A stretch of 64,000 nt of DNA from Riemerella anatipestifer_E (GTDB lineage Bacteria > Bacteroidota > Bacteroidia > Flavobacteriales > Weeksellaceae). Shown here in pieces: positions 24,704 to 32,641 of this stretch (position 1 is the stretch's first letter; every line of letters begins with the position of its first letter). The stretch is from NCBI RefSeq assembly GCF_009932355.1, contig NZ_LEKU01000017.1, positions 12,308 through 76,307 on the forward strand, written 5' to 3'. A program made the translations under genes and the position numbers. The notes beneath the pieces are model-generated. The model was not told where the DNA came from and searched no databases. It saw nothing but the letters and a program-made list of their open reading frames with translations.

Positions 24704-25261
24704 ATAGCAATTAGAAAAAAAATTAACAGGTCAGCACCGCGTCGCCAGCAGGAGGATGCGCACATGATTAATGAAAAAATCCGTGCTAAAGAGGTTCGCC
24801 TTGTAGGGGATAATGTAGAACCAGGTATATATCCGCTAGCCAAAGCTAGAGAATTGGCAGAAGAACAAGAACTAGACTTGGTAGTTATATCTGATAAAGC
24901 AGAGCCTTTCATCGCTCGTATTATGGATTATAAAAAGTTCCTTTATGAGCAGAAGAAGAAACAAAAAGAGCTTAAAGCTAAACAAGTAAAAGTAGTAGTA
25001 AAGGAGATTCGTTTTGGACCTCAAACCGATGACCACGACTACGAATTCAAGAAAAAACACGCCGAAAAGTTCTTAGAAGAAGGTTCTAAACTTAAGACCT
25101 ATGTGTTTTTTAAAGGTCGTTCTATTGTTTTCAAAGATCAAGGAGAAATACTTTTATTAAAACTTGCTCAGGATTTGGAGCATGTAGGGAAAGTAGATCA
25201 GCTACCTAAATTAGAGGGCAAAAGAATGATTATGATGATGAGTCCTAAGAAAACGAAATAA
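24704..25261 (+). CDS. infC: Translation initiation factor IF-3, starting at an AUA codon
   Basis: IF-3 binds the 30S subunit, discriminates against non-canonical start codons and prevents premature 50S joining. The conserved bacteroidal N-terminus (A-I-R-K-K-I-N-R-S-A-P-R-R) is encoded from 24707 on. The codon before it, at 24704-24706, is ATA, with an in-frame TAA 15 nt upstream (24686-24688), and no ATG, GTG or TTG lies between. Using the first ATG (24764) would remove 20 conserved residues. The 185-residue product then has the N-domain (E-V-R-L-V-G-D-N), a Lys-rich linker and the C-domain (K-E-I-R-F-G-P, D-H-D-Y). Rare starts in infC are known from E. coli (AUU) and provide autoregulation. 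Confidence 0.9.
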   Translation: MAIRKKINRSAPRRQQEDAHMINEKIRAKEVRLVGDNVEPGIYPLAKARELAEEQELDLVVISDKAEPFIARIMDYKKFLYEQKKKQKELKAKQVKVVVKEIRFGPQTDDHDYEFKKKHAEKFLEEGSKLKTYVFFKGRSIVFKDQGEILLLKLAQDLEHVGKVDQLPKLEGKRMIMMMSPKKTK

Positions 25262-25272
25262 ACATATTTGTT

Positions 25273-25914
25273 ATGATGAAATATAGATTACTTTTTTTGT
25301 TATCATTAGGTTTTTGTAGTACATTTTTTTCCCAATATATGAATGGGATAGTTGTCTACAAAGATGGTAGTAAGAAGAAAGGTTATTTACAACGCCCTCA
25401 AGAAATTTCGAAGAATTCAATCGTGTTTAAAAGCAGTCTTGATAAATCTGCAAAAAAAGAGGATATTAACTTAGAAGATGTAAAGAAACTTTCTTACTTA
25501 GAGGACAGTGGTAAATATATAGATTTTATATCTGTTCCTTACAAAAAGAAAAACATTTGGGTTTATAATTATTATACAGGTAAAGTCAAAATCTATGCTC
25601 AATTGTTTGAAAGTGATATGAAGACCACGATGGTAGGTGCTGGTGCATCAAGAATGATGATTACAGATCCGGCGGGTAGTTCTACATACTATTACTTTCA
25701 GTGGTCGGATGAGCCAGTAACTTTTGTAGCGGTAAATCATGTAACACATAACATTTCAACGATAGATTTAACTAAAAAAGGTAACGGAAAAAGAATTGTA
25801 AAATTCTTCAAGGATAAATGTCCTAAGATGGAGGAGGCATTTGAGAATAAAGAACTGAAATTCAAAGACTCTCCTATGCCATTTGTTGAGTATTTTGAAA
25901 AGAAATGTAAATAA
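25273..25914 (+). CDS. Hypothetical exported protein
   Basis: A 213-residue protein with an N-terminal signal peptide (hydrophobic residues about 5-18, then F-F-S-Q). The mature part begins with G-I-V-V-Y-K-D-G-S-K-K-K-G-Y-L and is rich in Lys and Tyr; no domain was recognised. It is inserted between infC (11 nt upstream) and rpmI (36 nt downstream), genes that are usually adjacent, so it is probably transcribed with them. Two successive ATG codons are possible starts. Confidence 0.75.
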   Translation: MMKYRLLFLLSLGFCSTFFSQYMNGIVVYKDGSKKKGYLQRPQEISKNSIVFKSSLDKSAKKEDINLEDVKKLSYLEDSGKYIDFISVPYKKKNIWVYNYYTGKVKIYAQLFESDMKTTMVGAGASRMMITDPAGSSTYYYFQWSDEPVTFVAVNHVTHNISTIDLTKKGNGKRIVKFFKDKCPKMEEAFENKELKFKDSPMPFVEYFEKKCK

Positions 25915-25950
25915 AATATATTGATAACAAAACGATAAAAAAGCAAAAAA

Positions 25951-26148
25951 ATGCCAAAATTAAAAACGAAATCAGGAGCTAAGAAGCGTTTTGCTCTTAC
26001 CGGAACTGGTAAAATCAAAAGAAAAAATGCTTACAAAAGTCACATCTTGACTAAGAAGGAAACTAAGCAAAAGAGAAATCTTACGCAAACTTCTTATGTT
26101 CATCCATCTGACGAGAAAAGCGTTTTGAAGCAATTAGCTATCAAGTAG
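25951..26148 (+). CDS. rpmI: 50S ribosomal protein L35
   Basis: A 65-residue basic protein with the L35 pattern P-K-L-K-T-K-S-G-A-K-K-R-F, T-G-T-G-K-I-K-R, and H-I-L-T-K-K. Normal length and normal place before rplT. Confidence 0.97.
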   Translation: MPKLKTKSGAKKRFALTGTGKIKRKNAYKSHILTKKETKQKRNLTQTSYVHPSDEKSVLKQLAIK

Positions 26149-26200
26149 TTTTTATAAATCAGTTATTCGGTTTATAAGAATTCAAAAAATTCAAACAAGT

Positions 26201-26256
26201 TTAACCCTGAAATGGTGCCACTAAGAAAGCGTTAAAACTTCGCCCATTTCAAAAAA
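26201..26256 (+). promoter_or_regulatory. Candidate structured leader of rplT
   Basis: The 123-nt rpmI-rplT gap has a 7-bp stem (GAAATGG 26209-26215 with CCATTTC 26244-26250) enclosing AAGAAAGCGT (26223-26232), a stretch that resembles a conserved part of 23S rRNA domain II from memory. L20 and other ribosomal proteins often bind such mimics in their own mRNA. This is suggestive only. Confidence 0.3.
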
Positions 26257-26271
26257 ACAAATTATTAAATT

Positions 26272-26616
26272 ATGCCAAGATCAGTAAATTCTGTAGCGTC
26301 AAGAGCACGCAGAAAAAAAGTAATGAAACAAGCTAAAGGTTTTTTCGGTAGAAGAAAAAATGTTTGGACTGTTGCTAAAAATGCCGTGGAAAAGGCAATG
26401 CAATATGCCTACCGTGGTAGAAAAGAGAAGAAAAGAAATTTCAGAAGCCTTTGGATTATGCGTATCAACGCAGGATGCAGAGAGTATGGAATGTCTTACT
26501 CTCAGTTTATGGGAGCTCTTAAAAAGAACAACATCGAATTGAACAGAAAAGTTCTTGCAGACCTTGCAATGAATCACCCTGAAGCATTCAAAGCTGTTGT
26601 AGATCAAGTAAAATAA
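26272..26616 (+). CDS. rplT: 50S ribosomal protein L20
   Basis: A 114-residue basic protein with family hallmarks: P-R-S-V-N-S-V-A-S-R-A-R-R-K-K near the start, A-K-G-F-F-G-R-R, A-Y-R-G-R-K-x-K-K-R, and W-I-M-R-I-N-A. L20 is an early assembly protein of the 50S subunit and in other bacteria represses its own operon. Confidence 0.98.
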   Translation: MPRSVNSVASRARRKKVMKQAKGFFGRRKNVWTVAKNAVEKAMQYAYRGRKEKKRNFRSLWIMRINAGCREYGMSYSQFMGALKKNNIELNRKVLADLAMNHPEAFKAVVDQVK

Positions 26617-26642
26617 ATGTTTAATTTTTTTGTTATCAATAT

Positions 26643-26677
26643 AAAGAGAGAGTTTTAGTTACTCTCTCTTTTTTATT
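26643..26677 (+). terminator. Terminator after rplT
   Basis: AAAGAGAGAGT (26643-26653) pairs with ACTCTCTCTTT (26661-26671); a T-rich tail follows. Confidence 0.85.
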
Positions 26678-26735
26678 TGTGTCTATCGGAATTTTATATT
26701 ATTTTTAGTGACCAAAATTTATAATTAAATCAAAA

Positions 26736-27629
26736 ATGAAAAATATTGTAGTAATCGGAGCTGGGACAATGGGGAATGGGATAGCTCATACCTTTGCTCA
26801 AAATGGTTTTAAGGTAAATTTAGTAGATATTTCACAGGAAGCTCTAGACAGAGGTGTTGAGACTATTTCTAAAAATTTAGATAGAATTGTTTCTAAAGGA
26901 CATCTTACCGAAGTTCAAAAAGAAGAAACATTAAACAATATTACCAAAAACACTTCCTTAGAAAGTGCTGTTAAAGATGCAGATCTGATTGTAGAAGCCG
27001 CCACTGAAAATACAGAGTTAAAATTGAATATCTTTAAAAAAATAGATACTTTAGCACCACAACACTGTATTCTAGCAACCAATACTTCTTCTATATCCAT
27101 CACGCAGATTGCAGCGGTAACGCAGAGACCTGATAAAGTCATCGGAATGCATTTTATGAATCCTGTTCCTATTATGAAATTGGTGGAAATTATCAAAGGG
27201 TATTCTACTTCTAAAGAAACTTTCGATGTGGTTTATAAAATGTCAAAAGACTTATCAAAGGTGCCTGTAGAAGTTAACGATTATCCTGGATTTGTAGCCA
27301 ATAGAATCCTAATGCCAATGATAAACGAAGCTATAGAAACTTTATACAATAATGTAGCTGGAGTAGAGGAAATAGACACCGTGATGAAGTTAGGTATGGC
27401 ACATCCCATGGGACCGCTACAACTAGCAGATTTTATAGGTCTAGATGTTTGTTTAGCAATTCTTAATGTAATGTATGATGGTTTTAAGAATCCAAAGTAC
27501 GCCCCATGTCCACTATTGGTAAATATGGTAATGGCAGGGAAATTAGGAGTAAAATCAGGAGAAGGTTTCTATGACTATACCGAAACAAAAAAGGCTGAAA
27601 AAGTAGCCCGTATGTTTTCTAAAAATTAA
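26736..27629 (+). CDS. hbd: 3-hydroxybutyryl-CoA dehydrogenase
   Basis: A 297-residue NAD(P)-dependent 3-hydroxyacyl-CoA dehydrogenase. The Rossmann motif G-A-G-T-M-G-N-G-I-A-H is at the N-terminus. The catalytic His lies in G-M-H-F-M-N-P-V-P, and the C-terminal domain starts with D-Y-P-G-F-V-A-N-R-I. Length matches the short, single-function enzymes of butanoate/acetoacetyl-CoA metabolism or general beta-oxidation. It is a single-gene unit between two terminators. Confidence 0.92.
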   Translation: MKNIVVIGAGTMGNGIAHTFAQNGFKVNLVDISQEALDRGVETISKNLDRIVSKGHLTEVQKEETLNNITKNTSLESAVKDADLIVEAATENTELKLNIFKKIDTLAPQHCILATNTSSISITQIAAVTQRPDKVIGMHFMNPVPIMKLVEIIKGYSTSKETFDVVYKMSKDLSKVPVEVNDYPGFVANRILMPMINEAIETLYNNVAGVEEIDTVMKLGMAHPMGPLQLADFIGLDVCLAILNVMYDGFKNPKYAPCPLLVNMVMAGKLGVKSGEGFYDYTETKKAEKVARMFSKN

Positions 27630-27663
27630 CAAAATTTAATTCAGATTAACAGAAATAATTGTT

Positions 27664-27671
27664 TATATTTG
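27664..27671 (+). promoter_or_regulatory. -7 box upstream of the acidic 79-residue protein
   Basis: TATATTTG fits TAnnTTTG; it lies 42 nt before the ATG at 27714. Confidence 0.5.
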
Positions 27672-27713
27672 CAGGACAAGATTCTAAAATTAGAATATTA
27701 AAATTTTAAACCA

Positions 27714-27953
27714 ATGAAATTACCTAAATTTTTATTAGCGGACAACACCGAGTTTCCAGAAGACTTATTCGTAGTTCACACTGAGTACCCTAGATTCATT
27801 CTTAATGTAGAGGAGGAAGAAGTAGAGTGGTTAGATGATTTAGAAGGAGATGATGAAGAGAGCATTGCAGATGAAGCTACTAAAGCTGTAGAAGCTGCTT
27901 TCAAGTGGTGCGATGCTGAATTAGAAAAATATGATGACGAAGATTTAGACTAA
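27714..27953 (+). CDS. Small acidic conserved-looking protein
   Basis: A 79-residue, highly acidic protein (about a third Asp or Glu) with runs E-E-E-E and D-D-E-E, and an end K-Y-D-D-E-D-L-D. No family is recognised. It is probably real: it has its own -7 box, a well-formed terminator follows, and there are no competing frames. The single Trp-Cys pair (K-W-C-D) and the F-P-E-D-L-F-V-V-H start might mark a conserved flavobacterial family. It could be a nucleic-acid mimic or adaptor; that is speculation. Confidence 0.75.
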   Translation: MKLPKFLLADNTEFPEDLFVVHTEYPRFILNVEEEEVEWLDDLEGDDEESIADEATKAVEAAFKWCDAELEKYDDEDLD

Positions 27954-27980
27954 AAAATGACTTAAATTCGTTATTAACAT

Positions 27981-28020
27981 AAAAGGCTGTTATTGGGGTG
28001 TCCAATAGCGGCTTTTTTTG
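27981..28020 (+). terminator. Terminator after the acidic protein gene
   Basis: Long stem with core TATTGG/CCAATA, extended by G-C and G-T pairs to AAA/TTT, one bulged G, then TTTTTTT. 5' arm from 27982, 3' arm to 28015. Confidence 0.85.
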
Positions 28021-28085
28021 TGATATTTTTTTACAGAAGTCGTAAAATAGTCGGCTTTATATTCTGAATAAAATCAAAAATTGAG

Positions 28086-28093
28086 TATTTTTG
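28086..28093 (+). promoter_or_regulatory. -7 box upstream of purL
   Basis: TATTTTTG fits TAnnTTTG, 43 nt before the purL ATG. No purine riboswitch-like fold was recognised in the 117-nt leader region. Confidence 0.5.
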
Positions 28094-28136
28094 GAACGCT
28101 CTAATTTTTGAAAAATAAAATCTAAAAAATCTAATA

Positions 28137-31100
28137 ATGAGTAAAAGAATTTACATAGAAAAAAGAGGGATTTTTGATGTGGAAAGTCCTAAAATTTTCG
28201 ATGAAATAAAGAATATATTACCTCACATCAAGCAGGTAAAGGTTTATAATATCTACGATGTTTTTGGACTTAATGACACTGATTTTGATAAAGTAGTATA
28301 TAATGTCTTTGCAGACCCTGTAACCGATATTTTACACTATGAAAACCCTGCTAAAAGCCTATCTTTCGCTATGGAATTTCTGCCAGGGCAGTATGACCAA
28401 AGAGCAGATTCTGCACAGCAATGTATTGTATTGCTAACGGAAAATACTCAAGCCAAAGTAAGAAGCGGAAAGCTAGTAGAAATAGAAGGTATCAACGAAA
28501 AAGAGCTACAAAAAGTAAAAGATTTACTCATCAATAGAGTAGAGTCTCAGGAGAAAGACCTTTCTAAATTGGAAATCCCAAAAGAGGAAACTCCGAAAGA
28601 AGTGGTAACCTATCACGATTTTATAACTTTAAACGAATCACAATTAAAGGAGTTCTATACAGAGCAAAACTTCGCCTTTGGTTTAGACGATTTAGCTTAT
28701 ATACAAGATTATTTTAAGTCAGAACAGAGAAATCCAACAGAAACAGAGCTTAAAGTTTTAGATACTTATTGGAGTGACCATTGCCGACACACCACCTTTG
28801 AAACAGAACTTAAAGACATTCGTTTTGAGGGACAGTTTAAGGCTACTTTAGAACATATTTTTAAAGATTATTTGGAGAAAAGAGCTTTTTTAGGGCGAGA
28901 GGCTAAACCTATTTCGTTAATGGATTTGGCTACCGTTTGTGCTAAATATTTCCATAAAACAGGCAAACTAGATAATCTTGTAGTTTCAGACGAAATCAAT
29001 GCTTGTACTATCAAAATAGATGCTGAATTTGATGGTAAAAAAGAGCCTTGGTATCTTTTATTTAAAAATGAAACTCATAATCACCCTACGGAAATAGAAC
29101 CTTTTGGTGGTGCTTCGACTTGTTTAGGTGGTGCTATTAGAGACCCATTATCTGGGCGTTCGTTTGTATATCAGGCGATGCGTCTTTCGGGAGCAGCAGA
29201 TGTGTTGGAGCCTGTGGAAAATACGCTCAAAGGAAAATTACCTCAAAGAACAATTACCAAACAAGCCGCTAATGGCTACTCATCTTACGGAAATCAGATT
29301 GGTTTAGCGACGACACAAGTTTCCGAAATTTATCACGAGGGCTATCGTGCTAAGAGGATGGAAGTTGGTTTTGTAGTAGGAGCTGTGCCTGTAGATTGGG
29401 TAAAAAGAGAGCAACCTAAGGCAGGTGATTTAGTCATTATTTTAGGAGGTGCTACGGGTAGAGACGGCGTAGGAGGTGCTACGGGAAGTTCTAAAGAGCA
29501 AGACGAAACATCTATCCACACACTATCTACCGAGGTACAAAAGGGTAATGCTGTGGAGGAAAGAAAAATACAAAGACTTTTCAGAAATCCAGAGGTTACA
29601 AAATTGATTAAAAAATCAAATGATTTTGGTGCTGGAGGAGTTTCGGTAGCAATAGGCGAAATAGCTGAAAGTTTGGAGGTTAATCTTGATGTTCTTCCAT
29701 TAAAATATGAAGGACTTAACGGAACAGAATTAGCTATATCTGAATCTCAAGAGAGGATGGCAGTGGTAATAGATGCCAACGATAAAGATAAATTCATCAA
29801 CTTTTGTAAAGAGGAGAATATTTTGGCAGTAGAAGTTGCTAAAGTTACAGATTCTGGCAGAATGCAAATGTTTTGGAGAGGTGAGAAGATTGTAGATTTA
29901 AGCCGTGCATTTTTAGATACCAACGGCTGTTCTAAAAAACAAGAAGTAGCGGTTAATCATCTTCAAGAAGTACAGACAGAAAGGTTAGAATTTAACGAAA
30001 CTAACTTTAAAAAATTATTAGCTGATAAAAATGTAGCCTCTCAAAAAGGTTTATTAGAAATGTTTGACTCTAGTGTGGGAGCAACTACGGTAGCAATGCC
30101 TCTAGGTGGAAAACATCAACTAACACCAATGGAGGGAAGCGTTCAAACCTTACCAATTATGGAGGCTAAGGATATAGAAACTGTTTCTTTAGCCAGTTGG
30201 GGATTTGATGCCACTATTTCGGAACAAAACTCAATGGTAGGAGCGGCTAATGCCGTAGTGGAAAGTGTGGCTAAAATTGTAGCGATGGGTGGAGATTTCC
30301 GCAAAATTCGTTTAAGTTTCCAAGAATATTTTGAGAAGCTTGGGCAAAATCCTGATAAATGGGGAAAACCATTAGCCTCGTTGCTAGGAGCTTATCATGC
30401 TCAAATGAATTTTGAGTTAGCCGCTATTGGCGGAAAAGACTCTATGTCTGGCACTTATCAAGACATCAATGTACCACCTACACTTATTTCATTTGCGTGT
30501 GCAGATGGTCAGAAATCAAATATAATTTCGCCTGAATTTAAAAAAGCAGGAAATTTAATTTATCATTTCTATCATCATTCTCAAGAAACAGAAGAAGCTA
30601 AAGGACTTCCTAACTATAACGATTTAAAGGAAATATACACCTATATTTTCAATCAAATTAAAGATAAAAAAATCGTTTCTGTAAAAACCATAAAAGAAGG
30701 TGGTATAGCTGTAGGGTTAGCCAAAATGGCTTTTGGAAATGGGTTAGGTGCGATAGTTAATGCCAATGATACAGCTTTATTAGAAAAAAATATTGGTGGA
30801 TTACTTATTGAAAGTACAGAGCCTTTATCTCACCAGTTACTACAAAAGATAGGTGAAGTTAGCAATGATAAAAAATTAGTAATCAACAATGATAGTTTTG
30901 ATATAGACGATTTGAAGAAAGTCTATTGCCAAACTTTTGAAACGCTTTTCCCAACAAAAGAAAAACAAAAAATAGAGCTAGAATTAGACACCGAACTTAA
31001 TTCTATTGAACCTAGAACGATTATAATTAAAAAACATCATATTACCAAACCAAAGGCGTTCACGCCTGTTTTCCCAGGTACTAATTGCGAATACGAAACA

Positions 31101-31841
31101 CTTAATGCCTTCCGAAAAGAAGGAGCGGAGGTTTCTATGAAGCCATTGGTTAATCTTAATCACAATGCTTTGCAAGAGAGTATCAAAGCGTGGGCTAAGG
31201 AGATAGACCAATCTCAGATTTTGGCTTTTTCGGGTGGTTTCTCTGCTGGAGACGAACCAGATGGCTCTGCCAAATTCATCGTAAATGTGCTTAAGAATGA
31301 TATAATGCGTGAGGCTGTACACCGACTTTTGGAGAGAGATGGTATGATTATCGGTATTTGTAATGGCTTCCAAGCATTGGTAAAATCGGGTCTATTGCCT
31401 TACGGAGAGATTAGAGATTTAGACCAAAATTCGCCTACCTTAGCTCATAATAGCATCGGAAGACATATTTCTCAAATGGTAAATGTAAAGGTTATAAATG
31501 ATGATAGCCCTTGGCTTAAAGGTATGAAAGGGGAGATTTATACCATTCCGATTTCCCACGGAGAGGGACGATTTATGGCATCAGAAGAAGTGATTACTCA
31601 ATTATACAAAAATGGACAAATTGCGACACAATATGTGGATTTAGATGGAGCTATTGCTCACGGTATGCCATACAATCCTAACAATTCTCTATTTGCAATT
31701 GAGGGTATTACCAGCCCTTGCGGTAAGATATTCGGTAGAATGGGACACCCTGAACGCTATGCAGAAGGATTGATGAAGAATATCCCAACGGCAAATTATC
31801 ATAATATATTTAAGAACGGAGTTTCTTATTTCAGAGATTAA
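28137..31841 (+). CDS. purL: Phosphoribosylformylglycinamidine synthase (large single-chain type)
   Basis: A 1234-residue enzyme converting FGAR to FGAM with ATP and glutamine in purine synthesis. It has the fused architecture: N-terminal PurS-like part, FGAM synthase core (with W-S-D-H-C-R-H-T-T-F, F-K-N-E-T-H-N-H-P-T, and G-G-K-D-S-M-S-G), then a C-terminal class I glutaminase with F-P-G-T-N-C, G-I-C-N-G-F-Q (nucleophile Cys) and a closing G-H-P-E-R. Fused PurL of this kind is usual in Gammaproteobacteria, eukaryotes and Bacteroidota. First gene of purL-purC-purF. Confidence 0.97.
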   Translation: MSKRIYIEKRGIFDVESPKIFDEIKNILPHIKQVKVYNIYDVFGLNDTDFDKVVYNVFADPVTDILHYENPAKSLSFAMEFLPGQYDQRADSAQQCIVLLTENTQAKVRSGKLVEIEGINEKELQKVKDLLINRVESQEKDLSKLEIPKEETPKEVVTYHDFITLNESQLKEFYTEQNFAFGLDDLAYIQDYFKSEQRNPTETELKVLDTYWSDHCRHTTFETELKDIRFEGQFKATLEHIFKDYLEKRAFLGREAKPISLMDLATVCAKYFHKTGKLDNLVVSDEINACTIKIDAEFDGKKEPWYLLFKNETHNHPTEIEPFGGASTCLGGAIRDPLSGRSFVYQAMRLSGAADVLEPVENTLKGKLPQRTITKQAANGYSSYGNQIGLATTQVSEIYHEGYRAKRMEVGFVVGAVPVDWVKREQPKAGDLVIILGGATGRDGVGGATGSSKEQDETSIHTLSTEVQKGNAVEERKIQRLFRNPEVTKLIKKSNDFGAGGVSVAIGEIAESLEVNLDVLPLKYEGLNGTELAISESQERMAVVIDANDKDKFINFCKEENILAVEVAKVTDSGRMQMFWRGEKIVDLSRAFLDTNGCSKKQEVAVNHLQEVQTERLEFNETNFKKLLADKNVASQKGLLEMFDSSVGATTVAMPLGGKHQLTPMEGSVQTLPIMEAKDIETVSLASWGFDATISEQNSMVGAANAVVESVAKIVAMGGDFRKIRLSFQEYFEKLGQNPDKWGKPLASLLGAYHAQMNFELAAIGGKDSMSGTYQDINVPPTLISFACADGQKSNIISPEFKKAGNLIYHFYHHSQETEEAKGLPNYNDLKEIYTYIFNQIKDKKIVSVKTIKEGGIAVGLAKMAFGNGLGAIVNANDTALLEKNIGGLLIESTEPLSHQLLQKIGEVSNDKKLVINNDSFDIDDLKKVYCQTFETLFPTKEKQKIELELDTELNSIEPRTIIIKKHHITKPKAFTPVFPGTNCEYETLNAFRKEGAEVSMKPLVNLNHNALQESIKAWAKEIDQSQILAFSGGFSAGDEPDGSAKFIVNVLKNDIMREAVHRLLERDGMIIGICNGFQALVKSGLLPYGEIRDLDQNSPTLAHNSIGRHISQMVNVKVINDDSPWLKGMKGEIYTIPISHGEGRFMASEEVITQLYKNGQIATQYVDLDGAIAHGMPYNPNNSLFAIEGITSPCGKIFGRMGHPERYAEGLMKNIPTANYHNIFKNGVSYFRD

Positions 31842-31890
31842 AAATGAGTGAATGTTTTAGAGAAATAATAAATAAATAAAAAGTATAAAA

Positions 31891-32610
31891 ATGAGTCAAA
31901 AAGGAGCTATGCTTTACGAAGGTAAGGCGAAACAGGTATTCGCTACGGATAAAGCAGACGAGGTGATTGTTCGTTTTAAAGATGATGCTACGGCATTTAA
32001 TGCTCAAAAAAAAGGACAAGTAGATAAGAAAGGGCAAATGAATAACGCCATTACAACGCTTATTTTTCAATACCTTAACGAGAAAGGGATTCCTACCCAT
32101 TTTATTAAACAGCTAGACGACAGAGAGCAGTTAGTGAAAAAAGTGGACATTATTCCATTAGAAATGGTAGTGAGAAACTATTCTGCGGGAAGTATGGCAC
32201 AGCGTTTAGGTATGGAGGAAGGCATTAAATCTCCTATTACTATTTTTGATATTTGCTACAAAAAAGATGAATTGGGAGACCCACTAATCAACGATTATCA
32301 CGCTATATTTCTAGGGGCAGCTACAAGAGAAGAATTAGACGAGATGTATTCGTTAACAGATAAAATCAACCAAATTCTAATAGAGTTATTTGATAAAATG
32401 AATATTATTTTAGTGGACTTCAAAATAGAACTTGGTAAAACTTCAGACGGACAAATCATCTTGGCTGATGAAATTTCTCCTGATACTTGCCGCCTTTGGG
32501 ACAAAGACACAATGAAAAAATTAGATAAAGACCGTTTTAGAAGAGACTTAGGTGGTGTTACAGAGGCATACGAGGAAATTTATGAAAGACTAAAAAAAGT
32601 GTTAGCATAA
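31891..32610 (+). CDS. purC: Phosphoribosylaminoimidazole-succinocarboxamide synthase
   Basis: A 239-residue ATP-dependent SAICAR synthase. Y-E-G-K-A-K-Q-V-F at the N-terminus, F-K-D-D-A-T-A-F-N, M-V-V-R-N-Y-S-A-G-S and D-E-I-S-P-D-T-C-R-L-W-D are the expected motifs. Starts 49 nt after purL in the same direction. Confidence 0.98.
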   Translation: MSQKGAMLYEGKAKQVFATDKADEVIVRFKDDATAFNAQKKGQVDKKGQMNNAITTLIFQYLNEKGIPTHFIKQLDDREQLVKKVDIIPLEMVVRNYSAGSMAQRLGMEEGIKSPITIFDICYKKDELGDPLINDYHAIFLGAATREELDEMYSLTDKINQILIELFDKMNIILVDFKIELGKTSDGQIILADEISPDTCRLWDKDTMKKLDKDRFRRDLGGVTEAYEEIYERLKKVLA

Positions 32611-32641
32611 TAACTAACTCATATTTAGGATATATTAACTA

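Noticed and set aside
28021..28136. Purine riboswitch before purL
   Set aside because: No three-way junction with the conserved purine-riboswitch core was found; the region is short and AT-rich.
30984..31373. Antisense 129-codon ORF inside purL
   Set aside because: It overlaps the conserved glutaminase domain of purL and has no promoter or recognisable domain.
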